Shown one piece after another: positions 1 through 7,535 of a DNA stretch of 64,000 bases. Position 1 is the stretch's first letter. Each line of letters starts with the position of its first letter. Origin of the DNA: Terriglobia bacterium. Lineage in GTDB: Bacteria > Acidobacteriota > Terriglobia > Bryobacterales > Bryobacteraceae. A model generated the notes under the pieces. That model did not search any database. It was not told the origin of the DNA and was given only the letters and a program-made list of their open reading frames with translations. The position numbers and the translations under genes were made by a program. Where the stretch lies: assembly GCA_020073265.1 (NCBI GenBank), contig JAIQFN010000062.1:1-64000 (forward strand), read 5' to 3'.

Positions 1-609
1 GCCCCCGAGCAGCGCCGTCTGCACGACCTGCGCGACGAGGAGCGTGAAGGCGGCGGCCATGAGGAAGCCGGTGCCAAGGGACAGCGCGGCGCCGCGGTAG
101 CCCACCGCGGAGAGCGCGAAGAGCGCGCCGCAGGCGAGGCCAAGGGCGGCCGTGCGGGAAGTCCAGGCGCTGCGCCACCCCGGCGAGAGCAGGAACACGC
201 CCGCGGTGCCGGTCGCAACCGCGGCCGCAGTCGACGGCGTGATCGGGTCGCCGAGGAAGGCGAGGCCGAAGACCGCCACCTGCAGCACTTCGGTCTTCGA
301 ATACGCGACGCCGAGCGCGAAGTTGCGCTCCTGCATCGTGCGCAGGAGAAGGGCGGTCGCCGCGATCTGTGAGACGGCGCCCAGCAGGGTCCACAGGCAG
401 AAATTGACCTGCGGAAGAGGAAAAGCGATGCCGGTGGCCTCTCTGACTGCGATCAGCCAGATCGCGGCGAACGGCACGCCGTAGAGAAAGCGGACGAGCG
501 TCGCGCCGAGCGTGCCCAGCTCGGCGGTGAGATGGCGCTGCGCGGCGTTGCGCACCGTCTGCGCGAGCGCTGCCCAGACCGTGACGGGGATCCAGAGCCA
601 AGGGGCCAT
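1..609 (-). CDS. EamA/DMT-family transporter, 3' end off the window
   Basis: Reading the minus strand from an ATG at 609 gives 203 uninterrupted codons to the left edge, beginning MAPWLWIPVTVWAALAQTVR. The product is strongly hydrophobic, with about seven apparent membrane segments and a second set starting near residue 140. This fits the two-repeat EamA fold of drug/metabolite inner-membrane exporters, usually near 290 residues, so roughly a third is missing. Substrate cannot be read from sequence. It is divergent from the epoxide hydrolase gene; the 42-base gap between the starts must hold both promoters. Family assignment rests on hydrophobicity and general resemblance. Confidence 0.72.
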   Translation of the reverse strand, partial: MAPWLWIPVTVWAALAQTVRNAAQRHLTAELGTLGATLVRFLYGVPFAAIWLIAVREATGIAFPLPQVNFCLWTLLGAVSQIAATALLLRTMQERNFALGVAYSKTEVLQVAVFGLAFLGDPITPSTAAAVATGTAGVFLLSPGWRSAWTSRTAALGLACGALFALSAVGYRGAALSLGTGFLMAAAFTLLVAQVVQTALLGG

Positions 610-651
610 CAGGCGCGCATCATGCCCGAATCGGCAGGCGATAATGCGCGC

Positions 652-1785
652 ATGGGCGCGCCCAAGCCTTTCCGCCTGCGCATCGCCGACGCTGCGCTCG
701 CCGACCTGACCGAGCGCTTGCGCCGCGTGCGCTGGCCCGACGAGCCGCCGCTCGAGCCCTGGTCCACGGGCGCGAGCACGGCCTACCTGCAGGATCTCGT
801 GAAGTATTGGGCGACCGGATACGACTGGCGCGCGCAGGAAGAGCGGATGATCAACCGCTTCCGCCAGTTCACGGTGCCCCTGGGCGGCATCGAGCTGCAT
901 TTCATCCATGAGCCGGGCCGCGGGCCGAACCCGATCCCGCTGCTTCTTTCGCACGGCTGGCCGGGCTCGATCGTGGAATTCCACAAGCTGATCCCGCTGC
1001 TCACCGAGCGCTTCACGGTGGTCGCGCCTTCGCTGCCGGGCTACACGCTGTCCTTCAAGCCGGGCCAGAAGCGCTTCGGGGTGGTGGAGATCGCGGATCT
1101 CTTCGCCGAGCTCATGACGGACGTTCTCGGGTACGAGCGCTTCGCCGCGCAAGGCGGCGACTGGGGCGCGTTCGTCACCATGCAACTCGCCCGGCAATTC
1201 CCCGACGATCTCGCCGGCATCCATCTCAACGCCGCCACCGTGCGGCCCGTGCCCGATTCCGAGCAGACCGAAGAGGAGCGCGCCTGGGTGCGTGCCGCCG
1301 CCGCATACCGCGACCTCGAATCAGACTACGCTCGCGAGCATCAGCACAAGCCGCAGACGGTAGCCTTCGCTCTCTACGACAACCCGCTCGGCGCGGCCGC
1401 CTGGATCATCGAAAAGTTCAAAGTCTGGAGCGACTCCGCCAACAACATCGAGCTGGCCTTCAGCAAGGATCAGCTTCTCACCAACATCATGGTCTACCTG
1501 GTCACCGACACGGCCGCCACCGGCGTCTGGTTCTATCGCGGCTCAGCGGATGAAGCACGCGCCGCGCAGGGTCGCGCCGTGCCTGGAAAGGTCATGGTGC
1601 CAACCGGCTTCGCCGCGTTCCCGCATGAGATGACGTCGCTCGAGCCACCGCGCAGTTTGCTGGAGCGCGACTTCAACCTGGTCCACTATGCCAAAATGCC
1701 GCGCGGCGGACATTTTGCCTGCTTCGAACAGCCCCAGCTTCTGGTGGGCGACGTACGCGAGTTCTTCCGCAAGCTGCGCGGATAG
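652..1785 (+). CDS. epoxide hydrolase (EHN-type alpha/beta hydrolase)
   Basis: A 377-residue protein expected to open epoxides to vicinal diols. Residues 1-110 match the epoxide hydrolase N-terminal lid region (PFRLRIADAALADL, then RWPDEPP). The oxyanion motif HGWP is at 101-104, the nucleophile Asp170 sits in GGDWGAF, and the catalytic His354 is in GGHFACFEQP. Length is normal for the family. ATG 652 is preferred because homologues begin just before the PFRL segment; an in-frame ATG at 622 would add 10 residues. No signal peptide is seen, so it should be cytoplasmic. The physiological substrate is unknown. Confidence 0.88.
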   Translation: MGAPKPFRLRIADAALADLTERLRRVRWPDEPPLEPWSTGASTAYLQDLVKYWATGYDWRAQEERMINRFRQFTVPLGGIELHFIHEPGRGPNPIPLLLSHGWPGSIVEFHKLIPLLTERFTVVAPSLPGYTLSFKPGQKRFGVVEIADLFAELMTDVLGYERFAAQGGDWGAFVTMQLARQFPDDLAGIHLNAATVRPVPDSEQTEEERAWVRAAAAYRDLESDYAREHQHKPQTVAFALYDNPLGAAAWIIEKFKVWSDSANNIELAFSKDQLLTNIMVYLVTDTAATGVWFYRGSADEARAAQGRAVPGKVMVPTGFAAFPHEMTSLEPPRSLLERDFNLVHYAKMPRGGHFACFEQPQLLVGDVREFFRKLRG

Positions 1786-1970
1786 TTGATCGGATGCCTA
1801 CGCCAGCGGGCCGTGTGCCGAAATAGGGGCATCGTGCGCAATTTGTCGCGCGGCAGAAGGCGCAAAATTTTACCTGATCGTCACTAGAGACACTGAATCT
1901 AAAGCGCATTCTCATCGTCATATAGACTGGACAGCAACGTGCAGGACTCAAGACCGGAAGGCAGGTATTT

Positions 1971-2348
1971 ATGGTTAGCAACAGCAGCAGCGACTTACGG
2001 AATCAAATGGCCGTCACTCCACCTGCCGCCCCTTCCCAGCCCGAGCGTGCGGAGGGCGTGGCCATGGATGAGCTGCCCGTCGGCACGATGGTTGAAGTCA
2101 AAACTGGACACTCCACCTATCTGGTTGAAAACCGTGGTGAGGGAAAGGCCCTGATTTCGGGACATCCTACATATTGTCCAACGCCGGTTCTGGTCGACCT
2201 GCACGGGTCCGTCGGTGGCGCCAACATGCTGAAAATATGGGCTATCGAACCCGGGCTGAAGATGGAGTTCAACCACCCGAAGTTTGGCGTCATCCGGACC
2301 TCTCGAGTCCACAGCGTCCGTGAACTGAAGCCTGGCCTCCCCTCCTAG
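1971..2348 (+). CDS. conserved hypothetical protein
   Basis: A 125-residue soluble protein with a low-complexity N-terminus (about 35 residues) followed by a compact domain containing VGTMVEVKTGHSTYLVEN, ISGHPTYCPTPV and FNHPKFGVIRTSRVHSV. The pattern of short beta strands suggests a small beta-barrel. I recall similar uncharacterised proteins in acidobacterial genomes but know no function. A weak AGG-type ribosome site precedes ATG 1971. The 185 bases upstream (1786-1970) hold no other gene that I can support and presumably carry its promoter. Confidence 0.6.
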   Translation: MVSNSSSDLRNQMAVTPPAAPSQPERAEGVAMDELPVGTMVEVKTGHSTYLVENRGEGKALISGHPTYCPTPVLVDLHGSVGGANMLKIWAIEPGLKMEFNHPKFGVIRTSRVHSVRELKPGLPS

Positions 2349-2417
2349 ACTTCGCATCTCGGCACTGCGCCGCGATTTCGGCAGAACACCGGCGGTCTAG
2401 AAAATTAATAATTTTCC

Positions 2418-2449
2418 TTGACAGACTTAACAAATGTGATTTATATATT
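2418..2449 (+). promoter_or_regulatory. sigma-70-like promoter for the DUF2089 operon
   Basis: TTGACA at 2418-2423 is followed after about 18 bases by TATATA-type sequence near 2442-2449, in a markedly AT-rich stretch (2400-2465) of an otherwise GC-rich window. The first gene downstream starts at 2488, leaving a leader of about 35 bases. Confidence 0.6.
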
Positions 2450-2464
2450 TACTATATTAATCAC
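2436..2464. promoter_or_regulatory. 29-base imperfect palindrome, probable operator
   Basis: The half-sites GTGATTTATATAT (2436-2448) and CTATATTAATCAC (2452-2464) are inverted repeats matching at 11 of 13 positions around a 3-base centre. The palindrome covers the predicted -10 box, so a bound protein would block transcription. The HTH-bearing DUF2089 product encoded 24 bases downstream is the obvious candidate ligand; that link is inference. Confidence 0.5.
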
Positions 2465-2487
2465 AGGCGCTAGGCCTGTTTAGAAAC

Positions 2488-2874
2488 ATGAGTCCCGGCT
2501 CAAAAAACTCAACCGAGTGGCAGGAACTGACCCAGTTGACCCAAGGACGGCCGATCACCGTCGAGCGCGTCCGCATCTGCGGTAAAGACATCGCCATCGA
2601 AGGCAACTTCGAGTTACCCCAGTTGGCCCGGCTGAGCCTGGAAGACCAGGTCTTCGTCATGGCGTTTGTCCGCAGCCATGGATCGATCAAAGAGATGGAG
2701 CAGGTGTTCGGAGTCAGCTACCCCACCATCAAGGCACGCCTCACCCGGATCGCGAACAGCCTCGAGTTCGTGGACACCAATCCGAAACCTTCGCGAACGG
2801 AGATCCTGGACCGGCTTCAGCGCCGCGAGATCACGGCGCCCGACGCCATCCGGGAATTGGAGGCGCTCAAGTAG
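2488..2874 (+). CDS. DUF2089-family HTH protein lacking the zinc ribbon
   Basis: A 128-residue predicted transcription regulator. Residues 40-128 fit DUF2089: a GNFELPQLARLSLEDQVFV segment, a helix-turn-helix around GSIKEMEQVFGVSYPTIKARL, and the C-terminal helix EILDRLQRREITAPDAIREL that resembles SHOCT-like tails. Typical members start with a CxxC...CxxC zinc ribbon; here only one Cys (in RVRICGKDI) remains, so the ribbon is degenerate. It is the first gene of an operon whose last gene (3858) carries a related C-terminal-type segment. The palindrome in its promoter suggests autoregulation. Confidence 0.75.
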   Translation: MSPGSKNSTEWQELTQLTQGRPITVERVRICGKDIAIEGNFELPQLARLSLEDQVFVMAFVRSHGSIKEMEQVFGVSYPTIKARLTRIANSLEFVDTNPKPSRTEILDRLQRREITAPDAIRELEALK

Positions 2875-2885
2875 CGCGACGTCCT

Positions 2886-3566
2886 ATGACACAAGCACTA
2901 CTGACACAAGCACTACCCAAAGCTCATAAAGACCGCGGCATGGAAGGCATGGTCGCAAAGTGGTACGCGACCAACACCGGCAAGTCGCTGGATGAATTCA
3001 GCCGGCTCGCGCGGCGAATCGCCAGCCAACTTCCGGGCGGCAGCGCGGTGCTTGAAGTCGCGCCGGGCCCCGGTTACTTCTGCATCGAACTCGCCAAGCT
3101 CGGTCCTTACTCCATCACCGGCCTCGACATCAGTCAAACTTTCGTCGAAATGGCGCGCCAGAAAGCCGCTGATGCGGGCGTCCAGGTGGACTTCCGGCAA
3201 GGCAACGCGTCCAGCATGCCCTTCGCCGACCATACCTTCGACTTCCTGCTGTGCCGCGCGGCCTTCAAGAACTTCGGCCAGCCGGTGCGCGCATTGCAGG
3301 AAATGTGCCGCGTGCTGAAGCCCGGCGGCCGCGGCTTGATCATCGATCTCAGCGGAGACGCTTCGCCGGAAGCGATGAATCATGCCGTGGACGCCATGGG
3401 CTTGAGCGCGGTCAACAGAGTAATGACGAAGCTCATTTTCCGCCTGTCGCTGGTTAAGAACGCGTATACCAGGGAGCAGTTTCTGCAGATGCTGGCGCAA
3501 ACCGCGTTCCGCGGCGTCGACATCCAGGCCGTGGACATCGGGTTCGAGATCGCAATGACGAAGTAG
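2886..3566 (+). CDS. class I SAM-dependent methyltransferase
   Basis: A 226-residue protein with a Rossmann-type methyltransferase core: the SAM-binding motif VLEVAPGPGYF at 55-65, an acidic end to strand 2 (GLDIS), a PFADHTFDFLLCRAAFKNF segment matching motif II, and the LKPGGRGLIIDL motif III. The best family match is the small-molecule Methyltransf_11 type; the substrate is unknown. It starts 11 bases after the DUF2089 stop and is very likely co-transcribed. An internal ATG at 2940 is a possible alternative start, since many homologues begin near the RGMEGMVAKWY segment. Confidence 0.8.
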   Translation: MTQALLTQALPKAHKDRGMEGMVAKWYATNTGKSLDEFSRLARRIASQLPGGSAVLEVAPGPGYFCIELAKLGPYSITGLDISQTFVEMARQKAADAGVQVDFRQGNASSMPFADHTFDFLLCRAAFKNFGQPVRALQEMCRVLKPGGRGLIIDLSGDASPEAMNHAVDAMGLSAVNRVMTKLIFRLSLVKNAYTREQFLQMLAQTAFRGVDIQAVDIGFEIAMTK

Positions 3567-3590
3567 CGCGGGAACTGGAGGCATTGAAAG

Positions 3591-3848
3591 ATGTCTGTTT
3601 TCCAAATCGAGGTTCGCAAGAAGCGCAGCGGCGGCGGATTCTTCTTCGGCATTCCGCTATTTGCGGTGTGGCTGTTTCTGGTGCCCCTGGGAATCCTGTG
3701 CCTGCCGTTCATCCTCATCGCGAGTGTGGCGGGCGCGATCAATCCATTTCCGGCCATGTCTGCTTTGTGCCGGATCCTTACGTCGCTCAAGGGCACGCAC
3801 ATTGAACTTGATGATGACCGGCGCACTCTGGTGCTGCGCATCGCCTAG
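3591..3848 (+). CDS. small membrane protein
   Basis: An 85-residue protein with a basic N-terminus (QIEVRKKRSGGG), a hydrophobic hairpin of roughly two membrane segments at 18-55, and a C-terminal tail ending in IELDDDRRTLVLRIA. A GGAGG ribosome site precedes ATG 3591. It lies between the methyltransferase and the SHOCT-like gene, with 24- and 9-base gaps, so it belongs to the same operon. The order regulator, membrane protein, SHOCT-like protein resembles envelope-stress-type cassettes, but no function can be assigned. Confidence 0.6.
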   Translation: MSVFQIEVRKKRSGGGFFFGIPLFAVWLFLVPLGILCLPFILIASVAGAINPFPAMSALCRILTSLKGTHIELDDDRRTLVLRIA

Positions 3849-3857
3849 GAGGGAATC

Positions 3858-4289
3858 ATGAACGAAGAACGCCGCAGAATTTTCGAAATGCTGTCGCAGG
3901 GCAAAATCACGGTCGACGAAGCCGAGCGTCTGATGGCGGCGCTGGAGAAGGAACCGCCCTCGAACGGCGCTGCCAGCGGCGAGGAGTCCGCTCCCAAGGC
4001 GAAGCCCAGGTACATTCGCGTGCTGGTAACCGACAAAGACCATACCGGCGAGCACTCCAAGGTGAACATCCGCGTGCCGATGCAATTGCTGCGCGCGGGC
4101 GTGAAGCTGGCCAGCCTCATTCCGCCGCAGGCCCGCGATCAGGTGAACTTCGCGCTGCACAAAGAAGGCGTGACCTTCGATTTGAACCAGCTCAAACCTG
4201 AAAACCTGGAGGAGCTGATCGATCAGTTGAACGATCTCACAGTCGACGTGGACGACCGCGACACCACGGTGCGGGTGTTTTGCGAGTGA
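3858..4289 (+). CDS. SHOCT-like domain protein
   Basis: A 143-residue soluble protein. Residues 1-32 (RRRIFEMLSQGKITVDEAERLMAAL is the core region) form the short helical SHOCT-like oligomerisation motif often found with YvlB/DUF2089 proteins. A charged linker leads to a domain with VNIRVPMQLLRAGVKLASL and a C-terminal VDVDDRDTTVRVFCE. Such proteins are thought to bind or tether membrane partners; the neighbouring 85-residue membrane protein is a candidate. A strong GGAGGG site precedes ATG 3858. It is the last gene of the operon; a two-hairpin repeat begins directly after the stop. Confidence 0.7.
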   Translation: MNEERRRIFEMLSQGKITVDEAERLMAALEKEPPSNGAASGEESAPKAKPRYIRVLVTDKDHTGEHSKVNIRVPMQLLRAGVKLASLIPPQARDQVNFALHKEGVTFDLNQLKPENLEELIDQLNDLTVDVDDRDTTVRVFCE

Positions 4290-4290
4290 A

Positions 4291-4331
4291 GTGGGGCAGC
4301 CAATCCTGGCTGCAGCCGGCTTTCAGCCGGC
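4291..4331. repeat. two-hairpin intergenic repeat, copy 1
   Basis: Two consecutive perfect hairpins: GCAGCCA / TGGCTGC with loop ATCC, then GCCGGCT / AGCCGGC with loop TTC, preceded by GTGGGG. Copies lie at 43792-43831 (inverted, nearly identical) and 54317-54358 (inverted, diverged with compensatory changes). This copy starts two bases after the operon stop codon and could also act as a transcript end. Confidence 0.8.
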
Positions 4332-4361
4332 ACCGGTTCTAATCTGATATAGTGGCCGGAC

Positions 4362-5225
4362 ATGAGCCGGACACTCGTCACCCGTCTTTCCCTGGGCGCC
4401 CTGTTCTTCGTGGGCTGCTGGATCGCCTACACGCAGACGCAACGCCAGCCTCCGCCGTTGACGCTCAATAAGGTCAAGGACGACCTATTTGAGATCGAAG
4501 GCGACGGCGGCAACGTCGCCGTGTATGTCACCGGCGAAGGCGTCATCCTGATCGACGACAAGTACGAGCAGGATCACGACAACATCGTCGCCAAGGTAAA
4601 AAGCGTGACAAACCAGCCCATCAAGTACATCCTGAGCACGCATTATCACGCCGATCACAGCGGCGGCAACGCCAAGTTCCTGCCGACGGCTGAGATCATC
4701 TCGACGCTGAACGCGCGCCGCAATATCGTGGAGCACAAACAGTCCAACGCACCGCCCGGAGTGATGCCCGCGCGTATAACGTTCACTGCAGAGACGTCCG
4801 TGTTCCTGGGCGGTAAGGAAGTGCGGGCGAAATATGTGGGGCGCGGCCACACCGACGGCGACGCCGTGATATATTTTCCCGCGCTGCGCACGCTGCATAC
4901 TGGCGACCTGATGGCGGGCAACACGCCGCTGATTGATTATCCCGGCGGCGGAAGCCTCAAGGATTGGGCCGACACGCTGGATCGCGCGCTGAACACTTTC
5001 GATTTCGACACCGTGATCCCGGGCCACGGCCCTGTGACCACCCGCGCGGCCCTCGAAACCTATCGCGACAACGTTGTGAAGGAGCGCGAGCGCGTCACCA
5101 GCTTGATCCGCGAAGGCAAATCGCAGGAAGACGTCGGCAAGGCCATGATGGCCGAGTTCCATTGGGCGCAGAATAGTCTCCAGATGCAGTGGAGCCTGCC
5201 CGGCATGATGCAGGAGCTGAAGTAG
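4362..5225 (+). CDS. exported metallo-beta-lactamase-fold hydrolase
   Basis: A 287-residue MBL-fold protein with an N-terminal membrane or signal segment (residues 6-23). Metal ligands are all visible: H94, H96, D98 and H99 in STHYHADH, H163 in GRGHTDGDA, D182 in HTGDLM and H222 in IPGHGP, giving a complete di-zinc site. The fold covers beta-lactamases, glyoxalase II-like and quinoprotein-associated hydrolases; nothing identifies the substrate. The gene follows intergenic repeat copy 1 and is convergent with the gene at 5233, leaving only 7 bases between the stops. Confidence 0.85.
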   Translation: MSRTLVTRLSLGALFFVGCWIAYTQTQRQPPPLTLNKVKDDLFEIEGDGGNVAVYVTGEGVILIDDKYEQDHDNIVAKVKSVTNQPIKYILSTHYHADHSGGNAKFLPTAEIISTLNARRNIVEHKQSNAPPGVMPARITFTAETSVFLGGKEVRAKYVGRGHTDGDAVIYFPALRTLHTGDLMAGNTPLIDYPGGGSLKDWADTLDRALNTFDFDTVIPGHGPVTTRAALETYRDNVVKERERVTSLIREGKSQEDVGKAMMAEFHWAQNSLQMQWSLPGMMQELK

Positions 5226-5232
5226 CGAGCGG

Positions 5233-5583
5233 CTACTTCTCCACGCTCAGCGACGAAAAATCGAACCGTCCGAGATAGACCGGCTTTGAAACCGCGGGCT
5301 TGCTGTTGCTGACGTCCACCGGGTAGCGAGCGTTCAGCACCATGGTGGGGAATCCCCACACATCGCCGCTCTTCAAATCGACTACCATCTTTCCGTCGCC
5401 CAGCGAGCTGCCATCCGGTTTGCGAATCATCGTCACACCGGGTTCGATGTAGAGAGTGCGCCCTTCCGATTGCGCCTGAGCCGGAATCGGCCTCAGGACT
5501 GGTCGCAGGGCAAGCACGCCCAACAACACGGCGATCGCGGTGAGAACGGACTTGGTGTAAAGATCCGCGCGAAGAATGGTCAT
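5233..5583 (-). CDS. small membrane-anchored hypothetical protein
   Basis: A 116-residue protein (MTILRADLYTKSVLTAIAV) with one N-terminal hydrophobic segment at about 11-30, a proline-rich linker and a small globular part containing VDLKSGDVWGFPT and the C-terminal YLGRFDFSSLSVEK. It is probably anchored to the inner membrane and faces the periplasm. I recall proteins beginning with the same LRADxYTK pattern in acidobacterial genomes, function unknown. ATG 5583 is chosen because an AAAGGGA site precedes it; an upstream ATG at 5604 lacks one. Confidence 0.65.
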   Translation of the reverse strand: MTILRADLYTKSVLTAIAVLLGVLALRPVLRPIPAQAQSEGRTLYIEPGVTMIRKPDGSSLGDGKMVVDLKSGDVWGFPTMVLNARYPVDVSNSKPAVSKPVYLGRFDFSSLSVEK

Positions 5584-5652
5584 GGTTTCCCTTTCGTCGA
5601 CCATGCTAGCATCGCGGCGGCTGAAGCACGGTGATCCCTTATACTGAGCCCT

Positions 5653-6432
5653 ATGATTGCTTTGGTTACGGGCGGTGGGCGCGGGATCGGCCGCGCGATC
5701 GCTCTGGCTCTGGCGAAGAACGGATGGGCGGTAGCTATCGCGGCGCGGTCCGCGCAGGAGCTCGACGAGACGGTAAAGCTGTCAGAGGGCCGCATGCTCG
5801 CCGTGCCGGCCGATGTCGCCGATCCGGCGTCGGTGAAGGCGCTGGTCAGCCGGGTGCAGCAAGAGCTGGGGCCGGTCACGCTGCTGGTAAACAACGCCGG
5901 AGCGGGCGGACCGCTCAGCCCTTTCTGCGAGAACGATCCCGAAGAGTGGTGGCGATGCCAGGAAGTGAATCTGCGCGGCCCCATGCTGCTGTGCCGCGAA
6001 ATCGTGCCGGGCATGCTGGCGCGCCGGAGCGGACGCATCATCAACATCGTGAGCGGCGCCGCCGTCCAGTCGTTTCCGGACATGTCGGCGTACGTTGTCA
6101 GCAAGACGGCGCTGCTGCGCTTCAGCGAGCAGCTGGCGCTGGAGCTCAAGCCGCACGGCGTCAGCGTGTTTCCCGTTCGCCCCGGCGTGGTACGCACCAG
6201 GATGTTCGAAGAATCGCGCGCCCGCCTGGCTTTCCTGCAGCAAATGGTAGATCGCGGGCTGGCGATCACGCCCGACGTAGTGGCGGGATTGGTGCTCAAG
6301 CTGGCTTCCGGATGCGCGGACGCTTTAAGTGGGCGCTTTTTCTCGGTGGATGAGGATGCGGACGAAATGATCCGCCGGGCCGACGAGATCGTGGCGAGTG
6401 AGCGCTACCTTTTGCGCGCTCAGAAGCTGTAG
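5653..6432 (+). CDS. short-chain dehydrogenase/reductase (SDR)
   Basis: A 259-residue classical SDR oxidoreductase using NAD(P)H. Cofactor motif TGGGRGIG at 6-13, NNAG at 80-83, catalytic Ser134 (NIVSG), and the YVVSK pair Tyr147/Lys151 are all present, followed by the VRPGVVRT segment. An Arg follows the glycine motif, compatible with NADP preference but not proof. Substrate is unknown. It lies 23 bases before the alpha/beta hydrolase gene and may share its transcript. Confidence 0.9.
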   Translation: MIALVTGGGRGIGRAIALALAKNGWAVAIAARSAQELDETVKLSEGRMLAVPADVADPASVKALVSRVQQELGPVTLLVNNAGAGGPLSPFCENDPEEWWRCQEVNLRGPMLLCREIVPGMLARRSGRIINIVSGAAVQSFPDMSAYVVSKTALLRFSEQLALELKPHGVSVFPVRPGVVRTRMFEESRARLAFLQQMVDRGLAITPDVVAGLVLKLASGCADALSGRFFSVDEDADEMIRRADEIVASERYLLRAQKL

Positions 6433-6455
6433 TCTTAACCTGGAGGACGAAACTC

Positions 6456-7526
6456 ATGCGGGACTTCCGATCTCTGATCCGCGCGGCTGTGTGTGTTGCT
6501 ACAGTGGCTGCTATGTCATCGAGCTCAGCTCAAGTCGCCGGCGTCAAGCACCGCTTTGTCCAGGTCAACGGAATCAAAATGCACATCGCCGAGCAGGGCG
6601 AAGGTCCGCTGGTGGTGCTGGCGCATGGTTTTCCCGAACTCTGGTATAGCTGGCGGCACGTGCTGCCCGCGCTCGCCGCGGCAGGCTACCACGCAGTGGC
6701 GCCCGACATGCGCGGCTACGGCCAGACGGACGCGCCGCCCAACATCGAAGACTACACGCAGCTTCAGTTTGTCGGCGACATGGTGGGGCTGGTGCACGCG
6801 CTCGGCTACGAGCAGGCCGTCATCGCCGGCCACGATTGGGGCGCGCCGGTCGCCTACAATTCCGCCAACCTGCGGCCGGACATGTTTCGCGCCGTGATCC
6901 TGCTGAGCGTACCCTATGGAGTCCGCGGCGAAGGCGGCATGAAGCCCACCGAAGGGATGCTGCGTCGCGCGCCCGCCGGCCAGCAGTTCTATCAGACCTA
7001 TTTCCAGAAGCCGGGCGTGGCCGAAAAGGAATTCGAAGCTGATCCGAAACGCACGCTGCGCATGCTGCTCTACTCCGCTTCCGGCTCGATTCCCAAAGAA
7101 CATAAGTGGCGCTACATGTTCGGCGTCAACGAGAAGGCGTTGGACGGCTGCACCGATCCCAAGCAGCTTCCGGCCTGGCTCAAGCCGGAGGATCTGGACT
7201 ATTACGCCAAGGAATTCACTCGCACCGGATTTCGCGGCGGCTTGAACTGGTATCGCGGGCAAGACATTTTCTGGCAGGAAACGCCCTGGCTGATCGGGCG
7301 CAAGCTGCTGCAGCCGACGCTGTACGTCGCCGGGCTGGACGACCTGGTGGTGGAGTTCGCCAAGCCGGGCGTGGACAACCTGGAGAAGAGCGTTCCGCAT
7401 CTGTGGAAGAAGGTGCTGCTGCCGGGCGTCGGCCATTGGACCGAGCAGGAAGCGCCGTCGGAAGTGAACCGTCAGATCGTCGAGTTCCTCCACAGCATCG
7501 ATGGCGCGAAGGCGCCGGCCAAGTGA
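6456..7526 (+). CDS. alpha/beta hydrolase, soluble epoxide hydrolase-like
   Basis: A 356-residue protein with a probable signal sequence (residues 1-26, ending SSSSAQ) followed by an epoxide hydrolase-type fold: HGFP oxyanion motif at 57-60, GHDWGA with nucleophile Asp127, and the catalytic His327 in GVGHWTEQEAP. The cap region carries the YRGQDIFW segment. The triad favours epoxide hydrolase or haloalkane dehalogenase chemistry; the Asp nucleophile excludes ordinary esterases. A GGAGGA site precedes ATG 6456. The Tat-exported hydrolase follows 9 bases downstream. Confidence 0.85.
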   Translation: MRDFRSLIRAAVCVATVAAMSSSSAQVAGVKHRFVQVNGIKMHIAEQGEGPLVVLAHGFPELWYSWRHVLPALAAAGYHAVAPDMRGYGQTDAPPNIEDYTQLQFVGDMVGLVHALGYEQAVIAGHDWGAPVAYNSANLRPDMFRAVILLSVPYGVRGEGGMKPTEGMLRRAPAGQQFYQTYFQKPGVAEKEFEADPKRTLRMLLYSASGSIPKEHKWRYMFGVNEKALDGCTDPKQLPAWLKPEDLDYYAKEFTRTGFRGGLNWYRGQDIFWQETPWLIGRKLLQPTLYVAGLDDLVVEFAKPGVDNLEKSVPHLWKKVLLPGVGHWTEQEAPSEVNRQIVEFLHSIDGAKAPAK

Positions 7527-7535
7527 GGGGCGGCC

